Below are positions 5,175-12,934 of a DNA stretch of 14,734 bases, in pieces (within the stretch, counting starts at the first letter, position 1; every line of letters starts with the position of its first letter). Location of the stretch: contig DAHVAA010000015.1 in NCBI GenBank assembly GCA_027314845.1, forward strand, positions 1 to 14,734. Reading direction: 5' to 3'. The translations under genes were made by a program, and so were the position numbers. This DNA comes from Thermoplasmata archaeon (lineage in GTDB: Archaea; Thermoplasmatota; Thermoplasmata; UBA184). The notes beneath the pieces are model-generated. The model was not told where the DNA came from. It made no database searches and saw only the letters and a program-made list of their open reading frames with translations.

Positions 5175-7785
5175 CGTTCTCCTCCCCGTCCTCCGCATCG
5201 GCGTCCTCGCGTTCCGGCTCCTCGGGCGTCTCCTCTTCGCCCTCTTCTTCGGGGGGGATGGGGCTCGCGTCGTCCGCACCGCCTTCGGGTCCTTTCGGCC
5301 CCGGCGTCGCGTCGGAGGTCTCGCCCTCGATCGTGGGTTCGAGCACGACCGCGTCCCGGACCGAGTCGCCCTCGTCGAGCCGGATGATGCGGACCCCGAG
5401 GGTGTTGCGGGCCTGGGTCCGGATCCCCTTCACCGCCATGCGGATCGTGATCCCGCCTTGCGTCGTCACGAGGACCTCGGAGGAATCGGTGGTCGGAAGG
5501 ACGGCGACGACCGAGCCGTTCCGGCCCCCGGTCTTGATCGTCCGGACTCCCTTCGCGCCCCGCTTCGTCCGGCGATAGTCGTCGGTCGGGCTGCGTTTGC
5601 CGTAGCCGGTGGTCGTGAGCGAAAGGAGCGTCGGGAACCGGGCGCTCACCGGCGCCATCGCGACCACCCGGTCGCCCTTCTCCGAGGAGAGGCGGACGCC
5701 GATGACGCCGAAGGTCGCCCGGCCCATCGGGCGGATCTCGGCGACGGGGAAGCGGACGAGCTGTCCGGCCTGGGTCGCGAGGACGATCTCCGTCCCGGGA
5801 TCGGTGACGAGCGCCACGTCGACCAGCTCGTCCCCTTCCTCGAGGAGGATCGCCTGGATCCCGCTCGTGCGGATGTTCTGGAACTGGTCGAGGGTAGTCC
5901 GCTTCACCGTCCCCCGCCGGGTCGCGAAAACGAGCGACCCGTCGCTCGCGAGGTCCCGGAGCGGAAGCAGCGTACCGACCCGTTCGCCGTCCTTGAGCCG
6001 CGGGAGGAGATTGATCACCGCCTTCCCCTTCGAGTGGCGGCTCCCCTCGGGAAGCTCGTAGGCCTTCAGGCGGTAGACCCGCCCGAGGTTTGTGAAGAAC
6101 AGCACGTTGTCGTGCGTGCGGGTCACGAAGGTCCGGATGACGTAGTCCTCCTCCTTCGTCTCCATCTGGACGAGTCCGCGGCCCCCGCGGCGCTGCCGAC
6201 GGTACTGGTCGAGCGGCAGGCGCTTGACGTACCCATCCCGCGTGACCAGCACGATCACGTCGGTGTCGGGGATCAGGTCCTCGAGCGTCCGTTCGGTGAA
6301 CGCGGGGACGATCCGGGTGCGGCGCGCGTCCCCGAACCGGCTCTTAAGGTCGGTGAGCTCGTCGACGATGAGCCCGTCCAGCAGCTTCGGCGAGCCGAGG
6401 ATCTCCTTGAGGTCGCGTACGAGCGACTCCTTCTCGCCTTTCTCCTTCTCCACCGCCTCGCGCTCGAGGGCGGTGAGCCGAGCGAGGCGCATGTCGAGGA
6501 TCGCCTTCGCCTGCTCGCTCGAGAGCAGGAACTTCCCCATTAGGCTCGTCTCCGCGACCTGCGCGTCCTTCGAGCGGCGGATGATCCGGATCACCTCGTC
6601 GATGTGGTCGATCGCGGTGAGGAACCCCTCGAGTAGGTGCAGGCGCTCCTCGGCCTTCCGCAGCTCGAACTGGGTCCGGCGCAGCAGCGTGGCCCGCCGG
6701 TGGCGCAGGTGGAGCTCGAGGAGCGCCTTGAGCGGGAGCACCCGGGGCCGGTCGTCGACCAGGCAGAGGTTGATCACGCCGAAGCTCGTCTCGAGCGGCG
6801 TGTGCTCGTAGAGGCGGTTGAGGATGATCTCGTTCGGGAGCCCGCGGCGCAGTTCGAGGACCACGCTCGTCCCGTTGCGGTCGGACTCGTCGCGAAGGTC
6901 GGTGATCCCGTCGATCCGCTTCGACTTCACGAGGTCGGCGATCAGCTCGAGGAGCGCCGCCTTGTTGACCTCGTACGGCACCTCAGTGATGACGATCTCG
7001 TCCTTGCCACCGCGCTCGCGGATCTCCGCGGTGCCGCGAAGGTGGATCATCCCCCGGCCGGTCTCGTAGGCCTCGCGGATCCCCTCGCTCGACAGGTAGC
7101 CCCCGGTCGGAAAGTCCGGGCCGGGGAGGATCTGCATGATCTCGTCGAGCGTGGCCTCCGGGCGACGCAAGAGCAGGAGGAGCGCGTCCGCGACCTCGCC
7201 GAGGTTGTGCGGCGGCATGTTGGTCGCCATACCGACCGCGATCCCGGCCGAGCCGTTGACGAGCAGGTTCGGGACCTTCGAGGGCAGGACGAGCGGCTGC
7301 TTCAGGGTCCCGTCGAAGTTGTCGGTCCAGTCGACGGTCTCCTTCTCGATGTCGAGCAGGAGCTCCTCCGCGAGCGCGCTCAACCGCGCTTCCGTGTAGC
7401 GCATCGCGGCGGGAGAATCCCCATCGATCGAGCCGAAGTTCCCCTGCCCGTCGATGAGCGGGTAGCGCAGACTGAACGTCTGGGCCATCCGCACCAGGGC
7501 GTCGTAGACCGCGAGGTCCCCGTGGGGGTGATACTTCCCGAGCACGTCTCCGACCGTGCGGGCGCTCTTGCGGTACGGGTGGTCGTGGGTCGCCCCGGAT
7601 TCCCACATCGACCACAGGATGCGTCGCTGGACCGGCTTGAGCCCGTCCCGCCCGTCGGGCAACGCGCGCCCGACGATGACGCTCATCGCGTAATCGATGT
7701 ACGACCGTTCCATCTCCCGTTCGACCGGGTGCTCGTGGATCCGGTCGGCGACGGGCGGGACCTCGGCCGGCGGTGTCGCGCTCAC
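5149..7785 (-). CDS. gyrA: DNA gyrase subunit A
   Basis: This 878-residue bacterial-type type IIA topoisomerase subunit cleaves and rejoins DNA and, with GyrB, introduces negative supercoils. The N-terminal breakage-reunion domain has [14 protein letters not shown] (47-60), the HPHGD helix (86-90) and catalytic Tyr130 in [10 protein letters not shown]. The GyrA box QRRGGRG (531-537), the mark of true gyrase rather than topo IV, opens the six-bladed C-terminal wrapping domain. The last ~45 residues are strongly acidic. Leu91 occupies the E. coli Ser83 position in the quinolone-binding region, while Asp95 (E. coli Asp87) is kept. Start GTG 7785 overlaps the RecJ-like TGA (GTGA) with GGAGG 6 bases upstream. 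No gyrB is adjacent, so the partner must be elsewhere. Gyrase in Thermoplasmata and relatives is thought to derive from bacteria. Confidence 0.97.
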   Translation of the reverse strand: MSATPPAEVPPVADRIHEHPVEREMERSYIDYAMSVIVGRALPDGRDGLKPVQRRILWSMWESGATHDHPYRKSARTVGDVLGKYHPHGDLAVYDALVRMAQTFSLRYPLIDGQGNFGSIDGDSPAAMRYTEARLSALAEELLLDIEKETVDWTDNFDGTLKQPLVLPSKVPNLLVNGSAGIAVGMATNMPPHNLGEVADALLLLLRRPEATLDEIMQILPGPDFPTGGYLSSEGIREAYETGRGMIHLRGTAEIRERGGKDEIVITEVPYEVNKAALLELIADLVKSKRIDGITDLRDESDRNGTSVVLELRRGLPNEIILNRLYEHTPLETSFGVINLCLVDDRPRVLPLKALLELHLRHRRATLLRRTQFELRKAEERLHLLEGFLTAIDHIDEVIRIIRRSKDAQVAETSLMGKFLLSSEQAKAILDMRLARLTALEREAVEKEKGEKESLVRDLKEILGSPKLLDGLIVDELTDLKSRFGDARRTRIVPAFTERTLEDLIPDTDVIVLVTRDGYVKRLPLDQYRRQRRGGRGLVQMETKEEDYVIRTFVTRTHDNVLFFTNLGRVYRLKAYELPEGSRHSKGKAVINLLPRLKDGERVGTLLPLRDLASDGSLVFATRRGTVKRTTLDQFQNIRTSGIQAILLEEGDELVDVALVTDPGTEIVLATQAGQLVRFPVAEIRPMGRATFGVIGVRLSSEKGDRVVAMAPVSARFPTLLSLTTTGYGKRSPTDDYRRTKRGAKGVRTIKTGGRNGSVVAVLPTTDSSEVLVTTQGGITIRMAVKGIRTQARNTLGVRIIRLDEGDSVRDAVVLEPTIEGETSDATPGPKGPEGGADDASPIPPEEEGEEETPEEPEREDADAEDGEENDASPPEEG

Positions 7786-9176
7786 GCGGGACCTCCTCGG
7801 GGCGTGGTCGGCGCCGAAAGCGCTCGGTCGGCCGCGGCGAGGAACGACGCCTTCGACCCGGCCGGAATAGTGGCCCCGCTCGCGACCCGATGGCCGCCGC
7901 CCTCTCCCCCGACGGACTCGGCCGCGGCCCGGCAGACCTGGGAGAGGTCGAGCCCCTCGGCGACCTGCCGCAGGGTCCCCCGGGCACTGACCTTGATCGA
8001 CTCGGAGCCGTGCTCCGTGAGGACGAAGACCGGGAGGTCGGGAGGAAGGAGGTAGTTCATCGCGAAACCTGCTTGCGTGCCCGCGAGGGTCGTCTCCGGG
8101 CTTTCAAACCAGCGCAGGAATCGCATCGAATTAACTCCGCCGTCCTCGATGCGCCGTAGGCCGTTCAGGATCCCCGAGCGCCAGGCGGATTCGGCGGCCT
8201 GCGCGCGCCCCGCCGCCGCCCCGTCCCCGAGGGCGAGCGCGACCCCGAGCCCCGGGGTGCCGGCGCGACCGCAGGCGTTCTGGAGGTTCGAGACCTCCTC
8301 CGCGTCCTTGCCGAGCGCGGGGACCCACCAGCGTTCCTGGTCGAGGACGTCCGCGAACTCGGGCAATACCCCGGCCTCGAGCAGGCGTGACTTGAGCGCT
8401 TGGGCGAGACGCTCCGCCTCCGCGTCCGCGAGGGACGCGGGCGGGCGGGTGCCGTCGAGCCCGAGCCGGTCGAGGAACTCCCGAACTTTCTCGCCGCGGC
8501 TGGATAGGCCACGGAAGTACGGGTCGATGCTCGTCGTGAGGGCGGCTTCGAGCGACGGGCCGAAAAGAGCGAGCCCCCGCCGCCGGACGAGGACCGAGCG
8601 ACGGACCGCCTCGTCCACCAGCGATGCGTTCAGCCCTCGGAACCCCCCCACGTGCTGCCGGTCTCCGATCGCGCCCGAGAGCCCCCAGGGCGCGTTGTCC
8701 CAGTTGGTCGGGTCGAGGAAGACCGTGTAGAGCCAAGTGAGCGTCGCGGCACAGAGCTCGGTCATCCCATCGACCCCCCAATCGAGGGGGTTCACGAACG
8801 CCACGTGTTCGGGGAGCGGCGGTGGTTGCGGGACCCCGGGGTACTTGTGATGGTCGAGGATGACGACCGGGTGCGGGTGCTTCGCGAAGGCATCGAGCCA
8901 GCTGGCGCCGGTATCGACCACCAGCACCGGTCCGGCCGTCCGTCCGAGCAGCTCTACGATCCGATCGCGCTCGACGCCCAAGAGCGCGGTCGCCTGGGCG
9001 GGATAACCGAGCCGGCCGAGCGCGCGCAGCGCACACGAGGCGCTCGCGATCCCGTCGGCGTCGTAGTGATAGATCACTCTCCAGCGTCGGGGGTGCGCGA
9101 GGAGGAGGCGCCGGGCGCGCTCGAACTCTTCCGAATACCGTGGATCCGAGACGAACCCGTCCGGACCCGAGGGCAT
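7782..9176 (-). CDS. RecJ-like DHH single-strand exonuclease (archaeal Cdc45/GAN-type)
   Basis: A 464-residue DHH/DHHA1 phosphoesterase. Motifs seen are [10 protein letters not shown] (37-46), VVDTG (86-90), ILDHHK (106-111), GAIGD (168-172) and, near the C-terminus, GGGHRVASG (426-434) of the DHHA1 domain. The Asp and His residues expected to bind two metals are all present, so it should be an active nuclease or phosphatase rather than an inactive Cdc45-like subunit. Archaeal relatives bind the GINS complex of the replicative helicase or act in repair. Its position directly after rpS15 matches a known euryarchaeal pairing. ATG 9176 is preferred over the GTG three bases earlier because GGTGG lies at better spacing. 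It overlaps the S15 stop (TGATG), and its own TGA overlaps the gyrA GTG. Confidence 0.9.
   Translation of the reverse strand: MPSGPDGFVSDPRYSEEFERARRLLLAHPRRWRVIYHYDADGIASASCALRALGRLGYPAQATALLGVERDRIVELLGRTAGPVLVVDTGASWLDAFAKHPHPVVILDHHKYPGVPQPPPLPEHVAFVNPLDWGVDGMTELCAATLTWLYTVFLDPTNWDNAPWGLSGAIGDRQHVGGFRGLNASLVDEAVRRSVLVRRRGLALFGPSLEAALTTSIDPYFRGLSSRGEKVREFLDRLGLDGTRPPASLADAEAERLAQALKSRLLEAGVLPEFADVLDQERWWVPALGKDAEEVSNLQNACGRAGTPGLGVALALGDGAAAGRAQAAESAWRSGILNGLRRIEDGGVNSMRFLRWFESPETTLAGTQAGFAMNYLLPPDLPVFVLTEHGSESIKVSARGTLRQVAEGLDLSQVCRAAAESVGGEGGGHRVASGATIPAGSKASFLAAADRALSAPTTPRGGPA
7792..7796 (-). promoter_or_regulatory. Shine-Dalgarno site of gyrA inside the RecJ-like gene
   Basis: The minus strand reads GGAGG, six bases before the gyrA GTG and within the last codons of the upstream nuclease gene. 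It supports the GTG at 7785 as start and initiation at the GTGA overlap. Confidence 0.65.
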
Positions 9177-9631
9177 CACTCCACCTGGAGCGCTGCCCCG
9201 GCGGCTGAGTACCGCCAGTTCTCCGGGATCCGACGACGCTGGCGGTAATACCGGGCGAGACGTCGGATTCGGGACTCCATGAGCGACAGCCCCCGGCGGT
9301 TCGCGAGGTCCTTGGGGTGGGTCTCGAGATGGCGCTGCAGGTGGACGATCCGCTTGAGGAGCGCCTGGAGGTCCTCGGGGATCTCGGGCCGGACGCCGTT
9401 CTCCGCGAGGACCGCGGCGAGTCGCTTACCGGCGACCGCGCGGATGGACGGTACGCCGTAGGAATCCCGGAGGGTCTGCCCGACCTGAGCCGGCGTGACA
9501 CCGGTCTTTACGAGCTGGACCGCCTGGGTGACGACCTCTTCCGTGCTCAGGCTGACCCACTCCGGCTTCGTCAGGGGATAGGGCCGGTGGGAGCCAGCCT
9601 TGCCCTTCCGCCCGGAGTGGATTCGCGACAT
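9176..9631 (-). CDS. rps15: 30S ribosomal protein S15 (uS15), archaeal type
   Basis: A 151-residue protein of the longer archaeal/eukaryal S15 type. The start MSRIHSGRKGKAGSHRP matches the family, as do VGQTLRDSYGVPSIRAVAGK in the extra N-terminal part and the core HLETHPKDLANRRGL plus LMESRIRRLARYYRQ, which bind 16S rRNA. It is the first gene of the S15-RecJ-GyrA-zinc ribbon unit, and a clear TATA-like box lies about 28 bases upstream of the ATG. The start is well supported by the conserved N-terminus. Confidence 0.96.
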   Translation of the reverse strand: MSRIHSGRKGKAGSHRPYPLTKPEWVSLSTEEVVTQAVQLVKTGVTPAQVGQTLRDSYGVPSIRAVAGKRLAAVLAENGVRPEIPEDLQALLKRIVHLQRHLETHPKDLANRRGLSLMESRIRRLARYYRQRRRIPENWRYSAAGAALQVE

Positions 9632-9654
9632 GGGGGAGCGGGGACACCCGACCC

Positions 9655-9665
9655 CTACTTAACCC
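9655..9665 (-). promoter_or_regulatory. TATA-like box of the rps15 operon
   Basis: On the minus strand GGGTTAAGTAG lies about 26-34 bases before the S15 ATG. It is an isolated A/T patch, so the mRNA is probably leaderless or nearly so. It should drive the whole four-gene operon. Confidence 0.6.
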
Positions 9666-9670
9666 TTCAT

Positions 9671-9706
9671 GGACCCGCCGCCCACCGCTGTCGAACGGCG
9701 GGGTCC
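9671..9706. repeat. Imperfect inverted repeat between genes
   Basis: GGACCCGCCG (9671-9680) pairs with CGGCGGGGTCC (9696-9706) with one bulged base and a 15-base loop. It lies between the stop of the downstream-most small paralogue (9719) and the S15 promoter. It could form an mRNA 3' hairpin for that gene or a protein-binding site. No T-tract follows on the transcribed strand. Confidence 0.4.
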
Positions 9707-9718
9707 CGGGCCGTACGG

Positions 9719-10060
9719 TCAGCTGATTCGGTCGGCCTTCTCCAACGACTCGACCAGGAACCGCTTGCCCTCGGCCGTGATGCGATAGCGAACCTGGGCC
9801 GGGACCTTGCCCCGGGCCGCGAAGTTCACGCCCCCTTGAGCCTCCACCAGCCGGTTCCGAAGGAGGAGGCCCAGGGCCAGCGGGACCTTGACCCGCCCCT
9901 CCTCCACAGCCCAGAAGCGGTGTAAGAGTCGCTCGAGGTCCGGCAGCTCGAGCATCTGGTCGGGCGCGCGACCCTCGTGCATCGACTCCACTCGGTTCAG
10001 CTGCTGCAGGATCGCGACCAACGTCGCCCGGACGGGGTCCGGCCGACCCGCGTTCTGCAT
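9719..10060 (-). CDS. Small winged-helix-like protein, paralogue 1
   Basis: A 113-residue protein of no family I can name. It starts with a helical part (VRATLVAILQQLNRVE), then an ELPDLERLLHRF helix and a stretch VPLALGLLLRNRLVEAQGG that reads as helix plus start of a wing. It ends with VRYRITAEGKRFLVESLEKA, a pattern common at the end of winged-helix domains, where a strand leads into a C-terminal helix. Its neighbour at 10125-10463 has the same plan and the same motif pairs (ILxQLNRxE, ELPxL, xITxxGKxFLxExL), so the two are tandem paralogues. ATG 10060 is preferred over a TTG three codons upstream. It lies about 30 bases after a TATA-like box. A DNA-binding or protein-binding role is inference only. 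Confidence 0.7.
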   Translation of the reverse strand: MQNAGRPDPVRATLVAILQQLNRVESMHEGRAPDQMLELPDLERLLHRFWAVEEGRVKVPLALGLLLRNRLVEAQGGVNFAARGKVPAQVRYRITAEGKRFLVESLEKADRIS

Positions 10061-10084
10061 GTCGTTCAATTACGTCGGCTTCCC

Positions 10085-10094
10085 CTACATAAAG
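10085..10094 (-). promoter_or_regulatory. TATA-like box of paralogue 1
   Basis: The minus strand reads CTTTATGTAG, centred about 30 bases before the ATG at 10060. It lies in the short gap between the two paralogues, so the second copy has its own promoter and need not depend on read-through. Confidence 0.5.
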
Positions 10095-10124
10095 GCCGAT
10101 TACGGCCGAATGGAGATCTCCGCG

Positions 10125-10463
10125 CTAATCGACGCGATTCGTCCGGGCGAGCCGCTCGAGTAGGAACGACTTTCCGGCCGTCGTGATCGAGAAGCGGGTC
10201 CCGATCGTTCGCCCCCGGTCCCAGGAGTACCTCTCGTCGTCCCGGACGGCCGCATAGCCGTTCCCCACGAGCACCTGGACCGCCCGCTCCACCTCACCAG
10301 GGGAAAGCCCGGGGCGCCCCGTTCTCGCGAGGACGTGGTAGAGCGCGGGCAGCTCGAGCCCTTCGCCTTCGGGTTCTTCCATCTCCGCGCGGTTCAGCTG
10401 GCGGAGGATCTCGGCGAGCTCCTCCCGAAGCTCGAGGGCGGCCTCCCGGTCCGAGGGGTCCAT
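10125..10463 (-). CDS. Small winged-helix-like protein, paralogue 2
   Basis: A 112-residue protein related to the next gene downstream. Shared features are an N-terminal helix with ILRQLNRAE (about 19-27), ELPALYHVLART in the middle, a VERAVQVLVGNGYAAV helix-turn region, and the end FSITTAGKSFLLERLARTNRVD. It differs in the central loop, where the paralogue has a longer basic hairpin. ATG 10463 starts the part that aligns with the paralogue; an upstream in-frame GTG would add residues with no counterpart. A weak A/T patch near 10494-10503 could be its TATA box. It is divergent from the Cys-rich protein/trpS pair. Function unknown; the winged-helix reading is inference from the helix and strand pattern. 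Confidence 0.68.
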   Translation of the reverse strand: MDPSDREAALELREELAEILRQLNRAEMEEPEGEGLELPALYHVLARTGRPGLSPGEVERAVQVLVGNGYAAVRDDERYSWDRGRTIGTRFSITTAGKSFLLERLARTNRVD

Positions 10464-10518
10464 CGCGGACGGGAGCCGACGCGCCGGGAGATGAACGTAT
10501 GCGTGCACGGGGCGCGGG

Positions 10519-10526
10519 GCTTTTAG
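10519..10526 (+). promoter_or_regulatory. TATA-like box for the Cys-rich protein and trpS
   Basis: GCTTTTAG is the only A/T patch just upstream, about 25-32 bases before the ATG at 10551. This spacing suggests a leaderless transcript starting near that ATG and running into trpS. Confidence 0.5.
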
Positions 10527-10550
10527 GGGCCGCCGCGTGACGCCCGGTCG

Positions 10551-10859
10551 ATGGCGTGCACGTGCCGGAATCCGGCCCGCTGCCCGATCTGCAACACGCC
10601 GGTGCGGGTGCCGCTCACGAACCTCGAGAGCGCCGCGGGGGCCGCGATCCTGGTCGACCGCTTTGCTCGTCGCGACTCGTCCACCTCGCGCGAAGGGCTC
10701 CGGCGACTCATCCAGGGGTGGGCGAGCTGTCCTTCCTGCGGTCACACGATCCACTTCGAGCACTCCCGATCGTGCGTCGCGGAGGCGCTCAGCGCCGCGG
10801 GCGTGCCGCTCGCCGAACGCGAGTCGATCCTGTCGAAGATCACCTTCCCGGAAGGTTAG
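10551..10859 (+). CDS. Small Cys-rich, probably zinc-binding protein
   Basis: A 102-residue protein of unknown family. Cysteines occur in two clusters: C3, C5, C11 and C14 (MACTCRNPARCPIC) and C60, C63 and C75 with His66, His69 and His71 nearby (SCPSCGHTIHFEHSRSC). That could hold one or two zinc ions. Between them lies a helix-rich stretch (ESAAGAAILVDRF, REGLRRLIQGW). No membrane segment or signal is visible. It lies 13 bases before trpS on the same strand, so they are probably co-transcribed and this protein may act in translation or its control, but that is only context. ATG 10551 is supported by the TATA spacing. Confidence 0.65.
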   Translation: MACTCRNPARCPICNTPVRVPLTNLESAAGAAILVDRFARRDSSTSREGLRRLIQGWASCPSCGHTIHFEHSRSCVAEALSAAGVPLAERESILSKITFPEG

Positions 10860-10872
10860 GGAGAGTCCAACC

Positions 10873-12024
10873 GTGCCCGGGAAGAAGGAGTTCGTCGTCA
10901 CGCCGTACGAGGTCAAGGGACACATCGACTACGAACGCCTGCGCGAACAGTTCGGGACCCAGCCGGTCACCTCCGAGCTGCTCGCGAAGCTCCACCATAT
11001 CGCGGGCGGGGAGCTCCCTCCCGCGCTCGCGCGCGGGATCTACTATTCCCACCGGGACCTGCCCGCCCTCCTCGACGGCTACGCGAACGGCCGCCCGTTC
11101 TTCCTCTACTCGCGCCGCGGCCCCTCCGGCCCGCTCCACACTTCCCACCTGCTCCAGTTCCAGCTTTGCCAGTGGTTCCAGCGGCGGCTCGGGGTGCCGA
11201 TGTACATCCAGATCACGGACGACGAGAAGTTCTGGTCGAGCAAGACCGGGATCCCGCGCGAGGAGACGACCCGGTGGGGTCTCGAGAATCTGGTCGACAT
11301 CCTCGCGCTCGGCTTCGACCCGAAGCGGACCAGTACGTTCTTCGACTCGCGCTCGATCGCCGCGATGTACCCGCTCGCGGTGCGCGTCGCTCGCAAGGTG
11401 AACTACTCGACCGTCAAGGCGGTCTTCGGGTTCACGCCGAGCACGAACATCGGCCTCGTCTTTTACACGGCCCTCCAGACCGTCCCCGCCTTCTGGCCGT
11501 CCTGGGCGGAGGGGAGGGCGGTCCCGTGCCTCATCCCCTGCGGGATCGACCAGGACCCTCACTTCCGCATCACGCGCGACCTCGCCGAGGGGATGGGGTA
11601 TCCGAAGCCGGCGCTCCTTCACAGCCAGATGGTTCCGGGGCTCCTCGGGGAATCGGTGATGTCGACGACCGGCGACCGAAGCGACAACGCCCTGTTCTTG
11701 AACGACCCGCCCGGGGTCGTCGAGCGCAAGGTCCGCAACGCTTTCACCGGTGGGCGAGCGACGGTGGAGGAGCAGCGTCGGCTCGGAGCCGTTCCCGAAA
11801 TCTGCTCCATCTGGGCGCTCTGGCGTACGCAGTTCGCGGAGACCGAGACGAAGTTTGCCGAGATCACGGAGGGGTGCCGCTCCGGTAAGCTCCTCTGCGG
11901 CGAGTGCAAGTCCCAGCTCCTCGAGCGGGTCCACCACTTCTACCGCGAGCATGCCGTGGCCCGCGAGAAGGCCAAGGAGTGGGCCGAATCGACCATCATC
12001 ACTGCGGCGCCGAAGGCACTCTAG
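10873..12024 (+). CDS. trpS: Tryptophanyl-tRNA synthetase, archaeal/eukaryal type
   Basis: A class I synthetase of 383 residues that charges tRNA-Trp. The N-terminus EFVVTPYEVKGHIDYERL and EQFGTQ (about 6-30) is typical of archaeal and eukaryal TrpRS and separates it from bacterial ones. The HIGH-type motif is PSGPLHTSH (84-92). Further conserved blocks are QITDDEKF (113-120), IPCGIDQDPHFR (221-232) and NAFTGG (289-294). The KMSKS loop reads SVMSTT (261-266), so the usual first Lys is replaced by Val, which is unusual for an active enzyme. GTG 10873 is chosen because the conserved N-terminus begins there and AGGGAGAG (10858-10865) precedes it. It follows the small Cys-rich gene by 13 bases and ends 18 bases from the convergent TPR gene. 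Confidence 0.93.
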   Translation: MPGKKEFVVTPYEVKGHIDYERLREQFGTQPVTSELLAKLHHIAGGELPPALARGIYYSHRDLPALLDGYANGRPFFLYSRRGPSGPLHTSHLLQFQLCQWFQRRLGVPMYIQITDDEKFWSSKTGIPREETTRWGLENLVDILALGFDPKRTSTFFDSRSIAAMYPLAVRVARKVNYSTVKAVFGFTPSTNIGLVFYTALQTVPAFWPSWAEGRAVPCLIPCGIDQDPHFRITRDLAEGMGYPKPALLHSQMVPGLLGESVMSTTGDRSDNALFLNDPPGVVERKVRNAFTGGRATVEEQRRLGAVPEICSIWALWRTQFAETETKFAEITEGCRSGKLLCGECKSQLLERVHHFYREHAVAREKAKEWAESTIITAAPKAL

Positions 12025-12042
12025 GTCGACGCCCGGGGCCGG

Positions 12043-12798
12043 TCAGCCGACCTCAAGCCGGCGCGAAGGGGGACGTGGCGGCTCGCGGTCCGGGGCCGGC
12101 CCGGCCGGGGCGAGCGGGACCTCGGCGTCCTCCGGACCGCCCTGCACGGCGGTGAGGAGGCGGAGCATCGGCTTGAACAGCGAGTGCTGGGCGCGGTCGG
12201 GGTCGAGCGTGTAGGCGCGTTCGTAGGCCGCGACCGCCTCCTCTTCGTCCCCGAGGCTCAGCAACGACAGCGCGAGCTCGAGCCAGCTCTTCGCTTCCCG
12301 GGCGCTCTCCCGCTCCCCGCGCTCCTCACTATGGTCGTCGGCGAGCCCCGGCTCCTCGTCCGCGAGCTCGGGTCCCCCCGGGGCCTCCCGGGAGAGAACA
12401 AGGGCCCGCTCGAACGCCGCGCTCGCCGCGGTCTCGTCCCCGGATTCGGCGAGGGCCACCCCGAGACGATGCCAGGCGACCATGTCGTTCGGGGCGAGCG
12501 CGACGGCGTGGCGATAGGCGCTCGCGGCCGCCGGCCACTCTTCCCGCAAGGATCGGGCGACCCCGAGGTGGAACCAGGCTTCGGAATTCTGGGGGGCGAG
12601 TCCCACGGCCCGGGCCAGGGCCGATTCGGCCTGGGTCGACTGGCCCAGGTGAGCGAGACAGGCACCGTAGTAGGTCCACGCTTGGGCGTCCGACGGCGCT
12701 TCGCTCAGCGCGTCGCGGAAGACCTGGACCGCGGCGGTGTAGTCGCGCCGCAGGAAGTAACGGACGCCGAGGTCGAATCGCTGGCTCACACCCGGCAC
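12043..12798 (-). CDS. TPR-repeat protein
   Basis: A 251-residue protein with about five tetratricopeptide repeats. The first four are back to back (roughly residues 6-37, 38-71, 72-105, 106-138), each with the W-x2-LG-x7-A-x3-F/Y-x-A-x4-P pattern, for example AWFHLGVARS to AVALAPND. An acidic linker (about 139-168) separates a fifth repeat (170-203, AKSWLELALSLLSLGDEEEA). The tail is Pro/Arg-rich. TPR arrays form scaffolds for protein binding; no partner can be read here. The start is uncertain. GTG 12798 gives the full first repeat, while GTG 12789 would remove three residues. There is no signal peptide. It converges on trpS, and an inverted repeat lies just upstream of its start. Confidence 0.8.
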   Translation of the reverse strand: MPGVSQRFDLGVRYFLRRDYTAAVQVFRDALSEAPSDAQAWTYYGACLAHLGQSTQAESALARAVGLAPQNSEAWFHLGVARSLREEWPAAASAYRHAVALAPNDMVAWHRLGVALAESGDETAASAAFERALVLSREAPGGPELADEEPGLADDHSEERGERESAREAKSWLELALSLLSLGDEEEAVAAYERAYTLDPDRAQHSLFKPMLRLLTAVQGGPEDAEVPLAPAGPAPDREPPRPPSRRLEVG

Positions 12799-12815
12799 CG
12801 GGCGCGGAACGCCTA

Positions 12816-12835
12816 CGGCAGGGAAAAGCCTGCCG
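12816..12835. repeat. Inverted repeat upstream of the TPR gene
   Basis: CGGCAGG (12816-12822) and CCTGCCG (12829-12835) are exact reverse complements around GAAAAG. The A/T core lies 25-30 bases before the TPR GTG, where a TATA box would sit, so the palindrome is placed like an operator covering the promoter. In RNA it would form a 7-bp hairpin. Confidence 0.5.
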
Positions 12836-12905
12836 ACCCGGGGAGGAAGACCTCGCTTGACCCTCAGGGACCATCCCCCGCGCTAGGGCAGCGCACGGCG
12901 GCGGG

Positions 12906-12914
12906 CTTATATCC
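12906..12914 (+). promoter_or_regulatory. Strong TATA box of the ssb gene
   Basis: CTTATATCC is the best TATA match in the window. It lies about 155 bases before the ssb ATG, so transcription starting ~25 bases later would give a leader of about 130 bases, unlike the leaderless layout of the other genes here. Confidence 0.6.
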
Positions 12915-12934
12915 CGGCGGGGACCGTAAGGGGG

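Noticed and set aside
5175..5279. Longer zinc-ribbon protein starting at 5279 with an Arg-rich leader
   Set aside because: That leader is the out-of-frame copy of the acidic gyrA tail; GGAGGAG before ATG 5174 marks the better start.
5140..8055. Long open frames on the plus strand opposite gyrA and the RecJ-like gene
   Set aside because: They mirror highly conserved minus-strand genes, are rich in Arg/Asp/Val typical of antisense frames in G+C-rich DNA, and show no family motifs.
10464..10925. Upstream extension of paralogue 2 on the minus strand
   Set aside because: It is antisense to the Cys-rich protein gene and has no counterpart in paralogue 1.
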